From NCBI GenBank assembly GCA_951213105.1, contig OX578134.1, forward strand, positions 140,967,206 to 141,031,205: a DNA stretch of 64,000 nt, written 5' to 3'. The notes beneath the pieces were generated by a model that did no database searches, had not been told where the DNA came from, and was given only the letters and a program-made list of their open reading frames with translations. Within the stretch, counting starts at the first letter, position 1. Every line of letters begins with the position of its first letter. The position numbers and the translations under genes are program-made. This stretch comes from Amaurobius ferox (Eukaryota > Arthropoda > Arachnida > Araneae > Amaurobiidae). Below, one piece after another: positions 45,271 to 59,474 of the stretch.

Positions 45271-46320
45271 ACCATATAATGACACACATTTAAAGACTTT
45301 TTAGGAAAATATAAAATAAAAATTGATTACACAATGCCATGCTTCATCATTTTAATGCGAACTTTTTTATTGTAATTCTTATTTAATAGATTTTTCTTTC
45401 AAGATATTTAATGATGTTTAGCTCTGCAAGAGTTTAGTAAGTCAAAAAAAAAACTTTATTTAAGTAATTTATTTTGTTTTTTCTTCAGGACTCCAAAATA
45501 AATTTTGATTTTTTAATTATTAAATATACTTCTAAATTTTTTATTAATACAACGGCATCAGTTTAAACTAAAAGACATATTTATTTACAGTAAATGCTTG
45601 GATGCATTTCTTTGTACCACTTCTAAGCAAATTTTGGAATAGCGCTTTTAGCATCCAGTATATCCAGCACTGGTGGGCCGGTTTAGTGTTTTTCGCTCTA
45701 TTTAGTGCAGTAAACACGGTAATGGAAGTGGCAGAAATGAAACTTGCTGTACACTGAAATTATCTTCTGAAGAGTACTGTATCGTGCAAAACCAGTCCAC
45801 GGATTCATGGCACGCTCTCAGTCAGAAAATTAAAGAATATTTTACCAAACGATTTATTTGAGGGAATACATCACAACCTGGCTAAATCAAATAAAAATGT
45901 CAATATCATGAGCCATTGCATGCTGTCAGAAATGTTACCAGATTTTTTAATTAAATATTTTTTCAGAAATTCAAACTTCTCAACTATATTTGGTGAATAT
46001 AAACTGCAACATTTGTATTTAGTCATAGCTAAGGAAAGAACAACTGACCTATATTGTAACTAGACTGGGTATTGAGCAACGGAAGGCAAAAAAAAAATTA
46101 AAATAAAAAATATTCGAATGCCATATTGCTTAGCCCCACTCCTACGTAATTTAAAGGATGTTTTCATCCGCGCACTGAACGCAGTGCATTTTGAGTCTTG
46201 ACAGAATAATGAAAATTTGGATATCAACACTCATGGCGGACGTCAACTTTCTTCTCTACACATCTAATTGTAAACCAGTTGTACACAGTTCATTAATATC
46301 AGTGATTAGTGGTCAGAACA
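45271..46320. other. AT-rich non-coding DNA, nothing supported
   Basis: GC-richer patches near 45655-45730 and 46130-46200 have no open frame. Confidence 0.4.
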
Positions 46321-46330
46321 GACGTACTAT

Positions 46331-46715
46331 TTGTTAAGCCTGCGGGTATTTCTTTGTAATGTTATCTCCCTTGGTGACCCCCACTTATCAGACCATCTTA
46401 AAATTTCGTCACTGCGACAAAACCTTGCGTGCAGTGACATTTATTCCTTGCACAATATTAAAAACAAATATTTTAGAAAGGTAATTATCGCTGCATGCAT
46501 TTATAAAGCAAAAAATACATAAATTCTCTTAGATGCCTTAAAAGATTTCCAATCTAAAGGCCACTGATTTTAATGAACGTAACGCCCAGAAAGACCTGAT
46601 TCCTTTGTCTGAAAGAAGGGAAGAAATAATTAAAGATAGGGATCGTCTTTGGAAATTAGTAGATGGGAAAAAGGCAATAATTCACAATAAACAAGTGGCC
46701 TTTCAACATTATTAA
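46331..46715 (+). pseudogene. decayed coding sequence, probably from a retroelement
   Basis: Two frames read as protein with breaks between them: 46331-46522 (HLSDHLKISSLRQNL, FRKVIIAACIYKAKN) and, after a stop-rich stretch, 46570-46715 (FNERNAQKDLIPLSERREEI, IKDRDRLWKLVDGKKA). The second is strongly charged and coding-like. The middle part is shared with 45161-45270, so this belongs to a dispersed element. The family is not certain; an N-terminal PLE region is one possibility. Confidence 0.4.
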
Positions 46716-46979
46716 GCCATTTCCGAACCTCTTTTAAAGTTACATGTATAAAGACTTAGCTTCCCGTACTCGCCGTACTTTGACTAAAAGGCCATACCAA
46801 TGAAATGTGGAAAAGAATGATGTTTAACTTAGCATAGAAGGTAGAATTCTGCATATTGCGAATGTAACTTAAAACACAGTTATCAAAACATTTTTAGCAT
46901 AGCAAAAGTCAGCCAAAAGTGAAACACTTCAATTAGCTGGAGAAGCCATAAATCAAGTTCTCGTTCTTTTCCACTCCAA

Positions 46980-47260
46980 TGTTATTTGTCCCCATATGGG
47001 CAAGGCCGCTTATATGGGGGAGGGTAGACATCACTGGAGTGGAAAGGAGCAACCACTTGAGGAGCCTGGATTCCCCCCATATGGTCAAGACTGCCCATAT
47101 GGGCGACGGGCAACAGTGTAGGGGAAAGGAGCATACACTTGAAGAGCCTGGATCCTCAATATTTTTTGTGAGGAGAGAAGACATGGAAATTTGACATAAT
47201 AGGGGGAAATCAAATATGGAGGAGGGTCCGAGATAATTGTTTGAAAATAGCCCCAATTTG
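46980..47260. repeat. GC-richer dispersed repeat with CCATATGG palindromes, copy 2
   Basis: CCCATATGGGC or a close variant occurs near 46991, 47077 and 47094. CTTGAGGAGCCTGGATTCC and CTTGAAGAGCCTGGATCC show an internal duplication of ~100 bp. The 3' part (GAGAAGACATGGAAATTTGA, AATCAAATATGGA, GGAGGGTCCG) matches 43335-43500. Confidence 0.65.
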
Positions 47261-49430
47261 TATGAGTGTCTCTGAATATAGTAGTTTATAATATTCAATG
47301 CATTTGTAACAACCTCGCCATTGATATAACTCACAATCATATATGTACAGACCATGGCGAAAGGTCAAAGATTGACTGTAGATAAAAATGCAACGGTATT
47401 CTAGTTCTGCGACTCACTAGATGCTAATTGTCAAGTAATCCTGTGTTCAAAATTATCTTTACATGCACAAAAATACTGATTTCTCAACAAGTGTTCAGTG
47501 TATTTTTTTAAGGTGATACATAACATCATACCACTTGAACACAAACTGAAAATTCAAATATGAGTACATGCGATACCAAACTAATCATGAAAATTTTTGT
47601 CACTTCTATTAAAATCTGCCCAGCTTCTAAACGTCAGACCGCTCGTTATCTCAGAGATTCCTTCAAAATGATACTTCGGAGCCCGAAAGCCTGCTTTGAG
47701 TCGATAAACACCGAAATCAAATCTTGCATTGCAGAGGTTCGCAGGGAAACATAGTTCGTACAGAACTCTAGCTCGACTTATTTTTATGTATGTAAAAATA
47801 ATTTTGGGCACCAGTATATATTATCTCCCAAATATTTATAACCAGCACGTTTTTGTAGAGCATATAGTTTCATTTTATGTTATATTGTAAGTTACGTATT
47901 TGTTAAATTGCTCAACTTCCTATTTACATAAAATATATTTATTAAAATAAATAAGTATCTGAATTTTTAAGCATACGAACGCAACACAACTAAATATTCA
48001 TTTCAAATATAATATTTTTTACGTAGAAGCACTAAAATGCATTTTGAAGCTAAGGAAAATATCTAATCTTAACAAAAATTCAAAACTTTCTGCTTTTCCA
48101 GTTTCATTTTTGTAACCGTACTCTTTATAGAACGTAGTTTAAATGAGTTATTTCAGAAACATCTCAAGTTCTCTCGGAGAGAAAAAAAATGCAAAATTGC
48201 TTTGCAGAAAGAAAAAAAATAATAAAGCTGTTGAAATTTGGAAAACAAAATAATGAACAACATGGAAAGTGAAAATCTTAAAAGTTGGGATAATGGCAGT
48301 TTCTTGTTTTACATCATGTAAATATAATTAAATGCGGAAATTAGTAAAAGAAACGATTTACATGAAACATTTCTTGAATAGCGTGAACCTAAAAAATAAC
48401 TTCTGCATTGCAAAAACAAAAAAATGTTTGTTTAAAATATTTTAAAATATTATAACAAAGTTCTTACACAAATTACACCGGGCGGCAAAAAAAGTGTTGG
48501 TTTGAATTGCTGTAAAATGTAGGGTGATTTTATAGTTTTGACATTGTTCGATCAAAATATCAACCAAATTACTGAAACACCCGCAGTTGCTAAGGAAGAA
48601 TTAGAATTGTTAAACGAGATTAACATAAAAAATTGTATAAAATTGCCTGCAACTAACAAAGTACAGTTTTAGTTTAAACTGACTGAGAACCATAATATTT
48701 TTGGAAGATTAAGAGGAATTTAATTTTTTTTTCAAAAGTGCATACGTCATACACTTGCCTCAGATTAGTAGTGTACTAAAAAAACTGGCATCCTATGCAT
48801 TTTAAGAAATATTGTATACAGATTAGACGTAGTAAAACCTTGATCTACGGCGCCAATGTTTACCCATTAATGTAATTCTTGTGGGCCGCCAATAGTTGTT
48901 TACTAATATTTTCACATTTACAGTCAGTAAAGGATAAGTTGCAATATAGTAACCCATAAATTGCATTAGTATTTTCCTGCGTTTGGAACTGAACCCTCTT
49001 CCATAATTTTCTAAATGAATATAACGATTAAGCCGTGGATAGTTATTGTTAAATTAACTATCTTTACTTTTCACTGGAACATTTTTTGTCGCGAATAAGA
49101 ATTAACCGTAAAAATACTATCACGTAGATGAACCTATGTTTGTCCCATACATGAATATTTTGGCGAAATTTGGCGACTTTGAGATGATTCCAGAAAATGC
49201 TAGAAATTAACTGAAGAAATTACATAAATGCTTTTCCAAATGACGTTGAAATTTCATAAAACGAATTGATGTCTCAGTGGAGAAGGGACTGAATTTTGAA
49301 AAGCAATTTATTTGATATTCAGTCCTCGAGAAAAGTCGCAGTATTGAGACGTAGCTCAGAATTTAATTGTTGTTTAAGGTTTTTCCACTGACTTTGCGAT
49401 AGAATTTTTTTAAGCGTTAGCTTCAGTGTC
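47261..49430. other. AT-rich non-coding DNA
   Basis: A frame at 47560-47754 is less AT-rich than the flanks (it includes CPASKRQTARYLRDSF) but has no motif or splice support. Nothing else supported. Confidence 0.35.
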
Positions 49431-49434
49431 TACC

Positions 49435-49680
49435 GGCTTAAAATATCTTCATTATGGCTTACAGCTACTTATCACTGCAATTCAGTTACAGTGGATGCTC
49501 AATAATAACAAAATCTATACTTTTCCTAAAGACCTTCGATGTATGTCTGCAGGTTTGAAGTATCTTTATTATAGCTTAAAGCAACTTATCACTGCAATTT
49601 AGTTGCAGTGGATGACTAATGTCTCATTATTAACAGAATCTGTACTTTTCTTAGGGATCTACGATATCTACCAGCGATTT
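49435..49680. repeat. tandem duplication, ~118-bp unit
   Basis: TATCTTYATTATRGCTTA, ACTTATCACTGCAATT, AGTTRCAGTGGATG, and ACTTTTCYTA occur first at 49443-49530 and again at 49560-49650. Confidence 0.75.
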
Positions 49681-51480
49681 TAATTTGCTGAGACCTAAAA
49701 AGGAAGTAATACAAATCAGTAGTTGAAATTCTGTCTTAAATCTTAAGGCGTGTTCAATTCATATATGGAAGGAAATAATTATATCATTTGACTTGATTAA
49801 TTGACAATGTGGCCAACAAGAAAGAGATGATAGTTTACCTCCTGAGACCGAATATATTTACAAGTAATGTACTCCGAGTTATATCTTCCTATTTCGGCAA
49901 AATATAAAAATTAGCCACTTGAACCTCTCTCAGTTACGCTCCAGAAGCATTCATATCCTAAATATTTTCACATTGTGCACTAAACATAGAAACTTTTCTC
50001 CATATATATACACAATATTTTCAAATTTTGTTTTATATGTATCTTTTCGAGTCAAAGGGAAGTGAAAACTAGTCGTTATGAAGACATACTTGGGCTTTTA
50101 AACACATTATTAGATATAACGTTTTAGTATTAGAAGTTAATAAATAGCTTTGATAAAACAAATATACTCCTATATATTATGTGCAACTGTATGTATTCGA
50201 ATACATCAGCGCAAGAGCGGAGAAATAATAATAGAAAATTGAAATACAACTTACACTATACCAAATGTGAATAATATTCAATTACATACAAAATGGAAAT
50301 AAATTCTACCCAGAACTAAATAAACTGATGCTCTTACATGTTGCATTAGAATTATGCTGTAACATAAACATATGTTCTCCTTCCAATTGTTTGCAGCTAA
50401 TTAAAATTTTTCAGAAAAACTCCATTTCCAGGGAATTATTACCGCATTTTCCAAGTAATTAATAGATTTCAATGGAACTGCAACGCCTTATTTTTTGAAA
50501 AGTTATTAGATTTCTCTTCAAGCGAGACTATAAATGCAATTTCCAGAAAAAGTGCAGACTGCGAATATTGAATTGGAACGTAGGTAACATTTTTCATTCT
50601 GTTTCGCATAAAATGCAACGGGTTTAACAAGTAAACCAGCGCACAAATTGTATTACAAATATAAAAATTATAATGTCGCTTCCAGAAAACTTTTTTGAAA
50701 TAATAAGGCATTAATTCTGTTCAGAAACAAACGTCGCAAACGTATTCTCTAGTTATTTTAATTAGTTGAAATTAATTACAAAATGCACCAGTGTTTATTT
50801 GAGTTGGATTTATTAAAAAAATTGAATTTGAAATTGATACTGAAACCATGTATAATTAATATTTCAAATATAAATGTATCGGGATATAGAAACAAGATTT
50901 TTAAAATATTAATATTTTTAAATATTTATAATCATAGTACATGACAGAGCTAGGCTAGTTGTCTCAGTATTTATATTTTGATTTTTCACGCGTTTCCTCA
51001 TAAACAGAAATCAAATTTGCTCATCACAATTCGCAAATTCGCAACTTTAATATGCTGCTTAATTATAGAAAAATTACGAAATATTTATCTAAGTGGCAAA
51101 TAATTAATTTTTATTTTTATAGACAGTAAAATTTTTTTTTGACTGCAGGTCAGCTTCACAGTTCTCTTGTTAAATTGGTCCGTGTACATCTTATGGGGTT
51201 TTCAATGTTGTTATTTGTTTTAACTGTTAACTTAAGTTTTATTTGCATCGTGCATACATTTGGAAACTTGGTATAAAAGGCAGTAAAGCAAGATTTATTC
51301 CATTATAAATACATTGTAATAAAATGCAAGAACAAAAAACTAACTTGTAAAAATATCTATGTACGAAGATAAAATAAAACTTATATTTAAGGAAGAGTTA
51401 GTGCAACTTAATTACTGTCTTCATAGCTATGTCCATCTTTAACAGTTATATTAATTAGCTATCTATTGAATAACCACCGT
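49681..51480. other. AT-rich non-coding DNA, nothing supported
   Basis: No features seen. Confidence 0.4.
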
Positions 51481-51487
51481 CACAGTT

Positions 51488-51670
51488 GTGATACACATAG
51501 ATCTAGTTTATACCTGGAGAGCTATCCTTATGGACCCTTTCTTGGAACATGATCCATACTTCATTCTAACGGTTATTGGAATAATATTCTACACAGACCA
51601 GGCAGTAGGGTTGATTATCCACTTCTTCATGATTATTATCTTATTTGCTTCGGTGCATTCTTGGATCTAG
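51488..51670 (+). CDS. weak candidate hydrophobic exon
   Basis: About 60 open codons ending in TAG read LVYTWRAILMDPFLEHD, then a strongly hydrophobic run (FILTVIGIIFY and GLIIHFFMIIILFASV) that could be two membrane segments. There is no ATG at its start, and a CACAG acceptor-like site lies just before. It resembles no family that I know, and AT-rich DNA often gives hydrophobic frames by chance. Confidence 0.2.
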   Translation: MIHIDLVYTWRAILMDPFLEHDPYFILTVIGIIFYTDQAVGLIIHFFMIIILFASVHSWI

Positions 51671-52611
51671 TGGAAGTAATTTTTTCTTACATTTCTCTTA
51701 GGTATTTTCTGTTTATCTATTTTCTTCCATTATCATATAGCTTTTCTTTCTATAGATTTCCTTTCACATGAGAGTCCGTAAGAAAAGCTTTTCAACATTC
51801 ACGGCAATTATTTTGGTTATTTTTCATTTTAGCCATTGTCTATGAAAACGAGTTCAAATGTCCATGGATCAACTTAACATGCGGCAATTAGCACGTCGTG
51901 AAATGATACAACATGCACCTTCCCTCTATTTTAGATTAAACATTTTTACCTGAACTTGCTGTGCTACAATATTCAAAATCAACACAATAAGTACTGCATA
52001 AGTACATAAGTTTTGGCGTGCTATAATAAATAATAGGCCAATGTGTAAATTAGAGAGAGCAGAATGAACATAGTAAGATTCAAAATATTTTCTTACGTTG
52101 TCGAAATTGATATTCTGATGTCAACGTTAAAAATTAAAATGACGTACGATTTTCAGTTAGGTCCAATAAATAGCAATATTAGCACCGTTTAACAAATAAG
52201 AAGTGAAACTGTGGGTGTGCGCCATCTTGCGGCCAAGAAAATAGCATTGTGACAACTAACCCATGATACAACTATCACCGCTCCCCCCCCCCCCCCTTTA
52301 TAATAAAATGACCCAACTGTTTGTCAGGAACTTACATATAAATTTCATGAACGCAGTTGATAGGCTTGCGAAATGCTCTCAAAATTCAAATGTCTGTATC
52401 GCATTATATGGAATTCCACCATCTCCAGTTGCATCAAAGAAAAATATTCTCTGTGTGCTGTACATCCTTTGACAGTAGTATGAATGATTTGCACCTTTAA
52501 AACATTGTTTTAAATCAAATAATATTTAATATGTTTATTTATTCGAAACACCAACATGAGAGAGAGAGAGATACATGTTTTAAAATATAATTAATTCATT
52601 AAAGATATGTT
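51671..52611. other. AT-rich non-coding DNA with C-run and GA repeat
   Basis: A C15-type run at 52281-52297 and a (GA)6 near 52558-52570. No coding evidence. Confidence 0.45.
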
Positions 52612-53363
<752 letters not shown>

Positions 53364-53656
53364 TTTAATATAAAAATATTTGTTCTTATTCACAATTTAT
53401 TTTACATTCTTATTTTAAGTACTTTTTCTTTGAAAACATTATTTCCTGAGAGCCCGGAAAATGTGCTAATTTTCTTCAGTATCTTCCGGAATTGAATAAA
53501 TAACAGGAAATTATTTGCGTTAGTCGCCATGATTGTGAATTTGTAGTTTCCCGATGAAAAAGAAGTACAGTAGCATTAAGTTACGCAGCAATATTCACAT
53601 AGATATACTCCCAGATATATATCACATAGTGGTCGAGCATATACGTGTCCATAATA

Positions 53657-54290
53657 CGGTTACAAAACCGTATCCTTTCAAATCGCGGGTGTATACACAG
53701 GGTATAAGAACGAGTTCAAATTTCTGGATAACTTACGTTTATTCCCAACCACAAAGTAAACAGAAACAGCACACAGAAAAACAGCACTTAAATGCCCCAC
53801 TAATTACACAGAATAAACGATATTATTCTCAAAATGTTGACAAAAGTAATTTCGCAAAACAACAGCTACTATTTTCAAAATCTTGACAAAAATCACAGTC
53901 CAACGTAGTTCGTGTCTGGGCCATTCGTCGGCTCACAACTGAACTGCAATGGATTGATGAGCCTTTTTATAGTCTCTCTACAGAAACTTCTGGAAATCTC
54001 ACTATAGAAACTTCCAGAATTATCTAATATCTCGTAGAATAATCGTTATTTGGCGAAGTTTCTGGAACATTCCGAAAATTGCCAAATGTCGCCAAATTAG
54101 CAGTAAATCGCCAAATCTAGCAACCCTTCTTCTGACTTGAAATTCAGGATACTATAGAGTGACGTCAAGGAAATAATTCTCGAACCGCTGTTTTCTGGAG
54201 AAAACACAGTAAAGACGCCATTTGGTCTGCAATAAAGACGAAAGGCAAGACCGGGGACGTCAGTTAGAGAATATTACACGTTCGTAACGA
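53657..54290 (-). mobile_element. solo LTR of an LTR retrotransposon
   Basis: On the minus strand the ~634-bp unit runs from CGTTACGAACGTGTAATATT to TTTTGTAACC, so its ends are inverted (GTTAC...GTAAC), as LTR ends are. A promoter-like TATAAAAAGG is at 53961-53970 (read on minus), followed ~210 bp later by GAATAAACG (53736-53744), giving U3-R-U5 order. No gag or pol frames flank it, and no second LTR is seen. Part of it matches 12533-12735. A Ty3/gypsy-type origin is plausible but unproven; no perfect target-site duplication was found. Confidence 0.65.
53961..53971 (-). promoter_or_regulatory. TATA box of the solo LTR
   Basis: TATAAAAAGGC on the minus strand, in the GC-richer part of the LTR, well placed upstream of the AATAAA signal at 53736-53744. 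Confidence 0.5.
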
Positions 54291-57200
54291 TATGCATTTT
54301 TACATCCAAATTTAATTTATGAATCAGAATTTAATTATTCGAACTGCAAATATTTGTGTTGATTCGTGTATATAATTAAAAATTAGAGCCATATAAACAG
54401 GCGCAATCGGTTAATCTGAGTAGTAAAGACTCTTGAAAAGAAATAAAGTGATGAATTTCACCTACATTTATTAACTACAAAATGTAAATTCTACACTTTT
54501 GACTTTCTGATTATCGAATACCCTGACTTCGTCAACAACCCATGCAACTGTTTTTTCAACCGATCTTCTTGAAAATCAATACAAACAAAGATTATCTATA
54601 AATAAACCGATCTGTAAAGTCTGCTGTTCATAGGAGTATGCGTTCAAAAGTTACAACCCGTACACAGAAGTCAAACACCTGAGCTGAAGAGGAGCATGTG
54701 AAGCATGCTTGTAAAAACACTGAATATTAACGGAATGTATTCATGTGTTAAAGCATGAGCATTTAAATTAAAAAATATATTTGCATTAATATTAAAAATG
54801 TGTGTATTTATATTTTTAATGTGCACATTTTGAAATGCTTTATATACATTTAAATAACAAATTTGCTATTTTTATTGAAACCGCATATACCCAGCGAAAG
54901 ATTAGCCATGAACATTGGTAATTAAATGACGTTGTTGACGATATCTTATGCAATAAATGTCAGCAAAGCACTTTGTGACAGAATTGTACACATAAGTAAG
55001 AAATCAGTAAAATTCCTTGTTGGCAAAGTGCCAACATGGAATTGCAATCTTAGCAGTGTTACAAGATTTCTCTTTCAGCGTACATTATTAATTAAAAACC
55101 ATATTTTAAAGGTAATTTTACATTTCAGTAAGCACTTTGCAATTTATCAATTAATCTTTTCAGTGTAACTGTTACGGAATAAACTTAGTTTTTTTATTCT
55201 CTATTAAGTGAAGCAATTGTTTCGAAATAGGGAAACGCCTCCAATAAACTTCTATGTATATAAAAAGAAGTATTAAGAAGTATTTTAAGAAGTATTTTTT
55301 TAACAAAATATTTCCTTATACAAAATTATTTTTTTCTTGATCACCTAGTGTTAGAAACAGTTATAGGTAATGGAAGTGCTGTGTTAAAATGGCTCTCTTA
55401 GACCACTAATGATTTATAACCATTAGAGGTTAATTATTTTAATTTAAATATCGTTTAATGCACAACATGCTAAATATATTAATTAAACATATACATGTTA
55501 ATGTTTGTACCTATTCAATGAACCACGACCGTATAAACATTATAAGTAAAAACATTTAATAGTTTTATTTATTTATCTAATAATAAAATATTTATAATAA
55601 ATATTCTTTTTAAATTATCATTTATGCTAATGGTGTGAATTATAATATGTAATTAATTTAAATAGATAAATAAAAGTAAATTATAAAATACTTTGTGCAT
55701 TTAATTTATATGTGCCTTTGGTATAGTATCTCTACAGATGCATTCTAGACAATGAAAACTAAATTTAATTAATATTTTTAACTAAATGCACACTTTAGAG
55801 CTACTCCGTTAAAATAAATTTTTAGAATAGAAAAAAGAAACCTCCATTCTTTTACATCAAGCAAGGTGTGATTTAACAACTCAAGTACTGTACTAAATTT
55901 TTCCCAGAACCAACTTAATGCATTTCAAAACTTCAAAAAGAAACGCACTCTAAAGAAAATTCCCAGCCTCTCGCTCGTCTAGAGTATCTTTAATCATAAT
56001 AACATCCTTTTGAGAGGGTTCTTTAAAAGAGTTACACCAGAATTCTTCTTAGTCCAGTCAGTGTGTAAGCTGAAATTACTTTCCCTTGGAGAAAATCTGA
56101 AAACCGTTGAAAGTTCCAAGACGGTGCTTCTTGAAAAATTAAGTTTTTGTAGCCGAGCATTTAGGGACGCTTTTGTGGAGTAGTATACGAAGATTAAACA
56201 AGGTTCTGTGATTTTGTTACTTGGAATAGAACTAAGCTTTGTAAATTGAAATACATGTGTATTTTGTTTTCTAAGGACTAAAGGGGAGACTTTGAAATTA
56301 TTTAAATTTGAGATTGCGATATTGTAAAGGTATAGTCTCAAGAGATGGCTACGAGAATAAGAAAAAAAAAATGTTTTTCAATTTATGTAGATTTGTTCAT
56401 ATTACTTTCTTTATCCCGTTATTTCAATTTCACGATTATTTATCTTTGTGCAAGAAAAGCGATAGTGACTGCATAGTTACATGTATTTAAAACTTCCGTT
56501 TACTTATTTCGACTTTGTTTGAATGGCATTTGATGTTTGATATAACAGGGGTTGATTTAAAATTGTCCGTCCCTGGGTAATGTTTTAACTATTTTGTACG
56601 TGGTTTTGAATATGATAGTATCTATGTACGTTTGCGTGCTGTTTACTCAAACTTCAGTGATTGGTACAGAAAAATTTCGAAAAGTGATATTAAATGTGTA
56701 GTGAAATTGTGAATGAATAAATGGAAACATGAATCTGCGCTCTACCAATGAAATTTCCATATAGACGATGTGTTTATTTCACTGGCTGTATTGAGTGAAT
56801 AAACGTACCGCAAATTGATTTTTCATTCAAATTTTGTTCTTTTGTTTTATTGCGCAATATATTATTTGTTCAGCTTTTACATTCTTTTAATTGAAAATTT
56901 TAATATTGTTGCAATATATAAACAACTTTGAATTTTGATGATGATTTAATTGTAATCATTTTTATTTCCTTGTAATACATTAAGAAATTCTTTGATATTT
57001 CATTATTACAAATAAAAAATTCGTTATCTTCAATATAGCGAAAATTTCAGAACTAGTATACCCTTTGTCAAGAGGTATCCTAAATTTTTAAGCACCTACA
57101 TTCCATTTATATAACGAATTTCAAGTCCCACTTGCATCAATGTTTCATACTCTGAACAATAGCTGACAGGCACCTCCATAGTTATGGAAGGCAATCACAT

Positions 57201-59131
57201 TACAGATATCAGCATCCATAAACTGGTTTTGAGCTTATTATGCGCTCGTCAGCATAGAATACCCGATATCTGCAATAGCAACAAGAAACGTGCTATAAGC
57301 CATACTTTTTGCCAGCTGCTATGAGAACTGACAATTCTGAAATTGTATATCCTAAAGAAGCTCGCAAGTATTCTGGCTTTTAGCAAGTTTCTTGCTGCCA
57401 TTGTATTTATTATTCTATTACATAATAGCATTAATGCTAATGCAGATATTATGCTATTACGCTATTGCTATATCAGAAATTTGTAAGCTTTTCTATTTAA
57501 ATATACCTTGCTCAGAAGATATGAAGTTAACTGACTGCAATAATACAAATAAATAATTTACCTAAGACGGACATAAAGTTAGTGAAATATTATAATTTCA
57601 AAACTGAGAAACAATAATGTTTAGAAATCCCCCTAAACCTGTTCAGAAATTTATTAGGCCCATTTAAACATTATAAAACACTTTTTTATTAGTAGTTTGT
57701 CCGGAAAGTTTGAAAAATATAAATCGTACTATATGTAAAAGTTTTGTAAATTAAGAATTTTTGTATAAAGACCTACATATATTTCGCATATAAACTTTTA
57801 TTGGTTTTATTATTAACCTGAAATTTTATTTCCCAATGAATGTAATAGGGCATTTTGCAACAGATTACTGTATACAGACTTTTCTCTAATGGGTACTTTC
57901 CAGATACTTTCAATGTTCAACAAGAAAACATTTATTTTCTTACTCCCAATTTTCTTATCTGTTTTTATCATTTCCTTAAGCAAAGAAAAGATATCTTAAC
58001 TTAAGAGAAACTTAAGGGAAAATAATCTTAACTTAATATTACTTATATAAACGTTACCCATGAACAAGAGACAAGGTACTTTAATCTCAAATAATCGGTA
58101 TATATTTTTTAAAATATTGAATTTCGTAACTAAAGATATATCTCGGATCTTTATATCCGTCTAAGATTTGTAAAGATTATATATTTAATTTTTTCCATTT
58201 ATATTTTTTATACAAGGTGCTTCAAAGGTCGTAGCTCAAGATGATTTCAGTTCAGAAATAATTTCATTACGGTTGACATTCATCGAATGCTAATTTTGAT
58301 CATGAGGCCCCCATTTATAAAGTACAAAATGTAATTTGTATACGGACTACTTAGAAAAAATTTTCAATTATAAAATTATTATTCATAGCACAATGAGTCA
58401 TATAAAAAAGCTTCATTTTCATACGATCAAAATCACCTGCGATATTAAAGTTTTCGAAGGGGAATTGGGATTGCGTGAATCACGTCCTAAAGGTATGCAT
58501 GTAAGCTTCCGAATGCAAATTTTATCTAACAAAACTTAATTTTTGTATGAACTATCAATGTTTTTACCATTTCTATTAATAGCGGGAAAATGGTTTAAGT
58601 CCTATAACTGTGAAAATTTTGTTATGACCAATTTTGCATTTTAGAGAACAGATTATTATTTTTTTCCAAAAACTCCTAAAATAAGCAATGGACGTAATTT
58701 TCTAATTGCAATTTTATTTGTGAAAATCCCGTACGAAAAGTAAACTTTTATACTTTTTTTACTAAAATGTGCCAGGTGACATAAATTGTCGTTGTCAGAA
58801 AGTTATTTGAAGCAGTTTCTTTATTGGTACCATGGGGCTGCAATCAATCGATCAAGAAATATTTAGTAGTGCAATATTTTTGAAACACACTGAGTAACGG
58901 ATTTGCATTCAAATAAAAATAATAAAGCATTCAAATAAAAATATATTATATGTTATGGAATTGAGCTTCGAGTACAAAGACTAGCATACATGGACTAGTT
59001 TTTCGTTTTTTTTATCAGCTTGAAATAGTGAATAACTGCAGCAAAAGAATCCTTAAATGTCGGACTTTTACGAACGTCTAGTGACCGATGCAGTCAGCAT
59101 AAACACGCATCCGGCATAGTGGACGCACTAT
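54291..59131. other. long AT-rich non-coding stretch, nothing supported
   Basis: Frames up to ~115 codons (for example 55994-56341 on minus) show no domain, splice context or GC shift. No tandem repeats of note except AAGTATTTTAAG words near 55262-55300. Confidence 0.4.
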
Positions 59132-59474
59132 CAGGGCCTGATTAACGCACGGGTCTCCGGGGCCGCGTACCTGGGCCCTCAAATTTTGTATGTGATAAAA
59201 AGTTTAAGAAGAAATTAATTTTTTATTAATTTACATCTAGTAATATTATATTTTAAGTTATAAAATATGTTGTCATTTTAAATATTATATATCCTTTAAA
59301 GTCATGACTTTGAAATAAAACGTTTGGGACTTTTCTACATGTACAAAATTTGGGGTTGTGATCCTTATCTCCTAAATTTGTTATATGTTGATGCTTTGTA
59401 TGTGTTTGGTATGCGTATGGGGGCCCCTAATTAACACCAGGTCCTGAGCCCCACATTAACTTGACCAGGCTCTG
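59132..59474. mobile_element. hAT-like MITE
   Basis: The left end CAGGGCCTGATTAACGCACG and the reverse complement of the right end (CAGAGCCTGGTCAAGTTAAT) share CAGRGCCTG and TTAA-rich inner sequence. GC-rich inner arms (GGGGCCGCGTACCTGGGCCC near 59158 and GGGGGCCCC near 59419) are also inverted. CGCACTAT before and CACAATAT after agree at six of eight bases, as expected for an aged 8-bp hAT target duplication. The 343-bp unit has no coding capacity. Confidence 0.65.
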
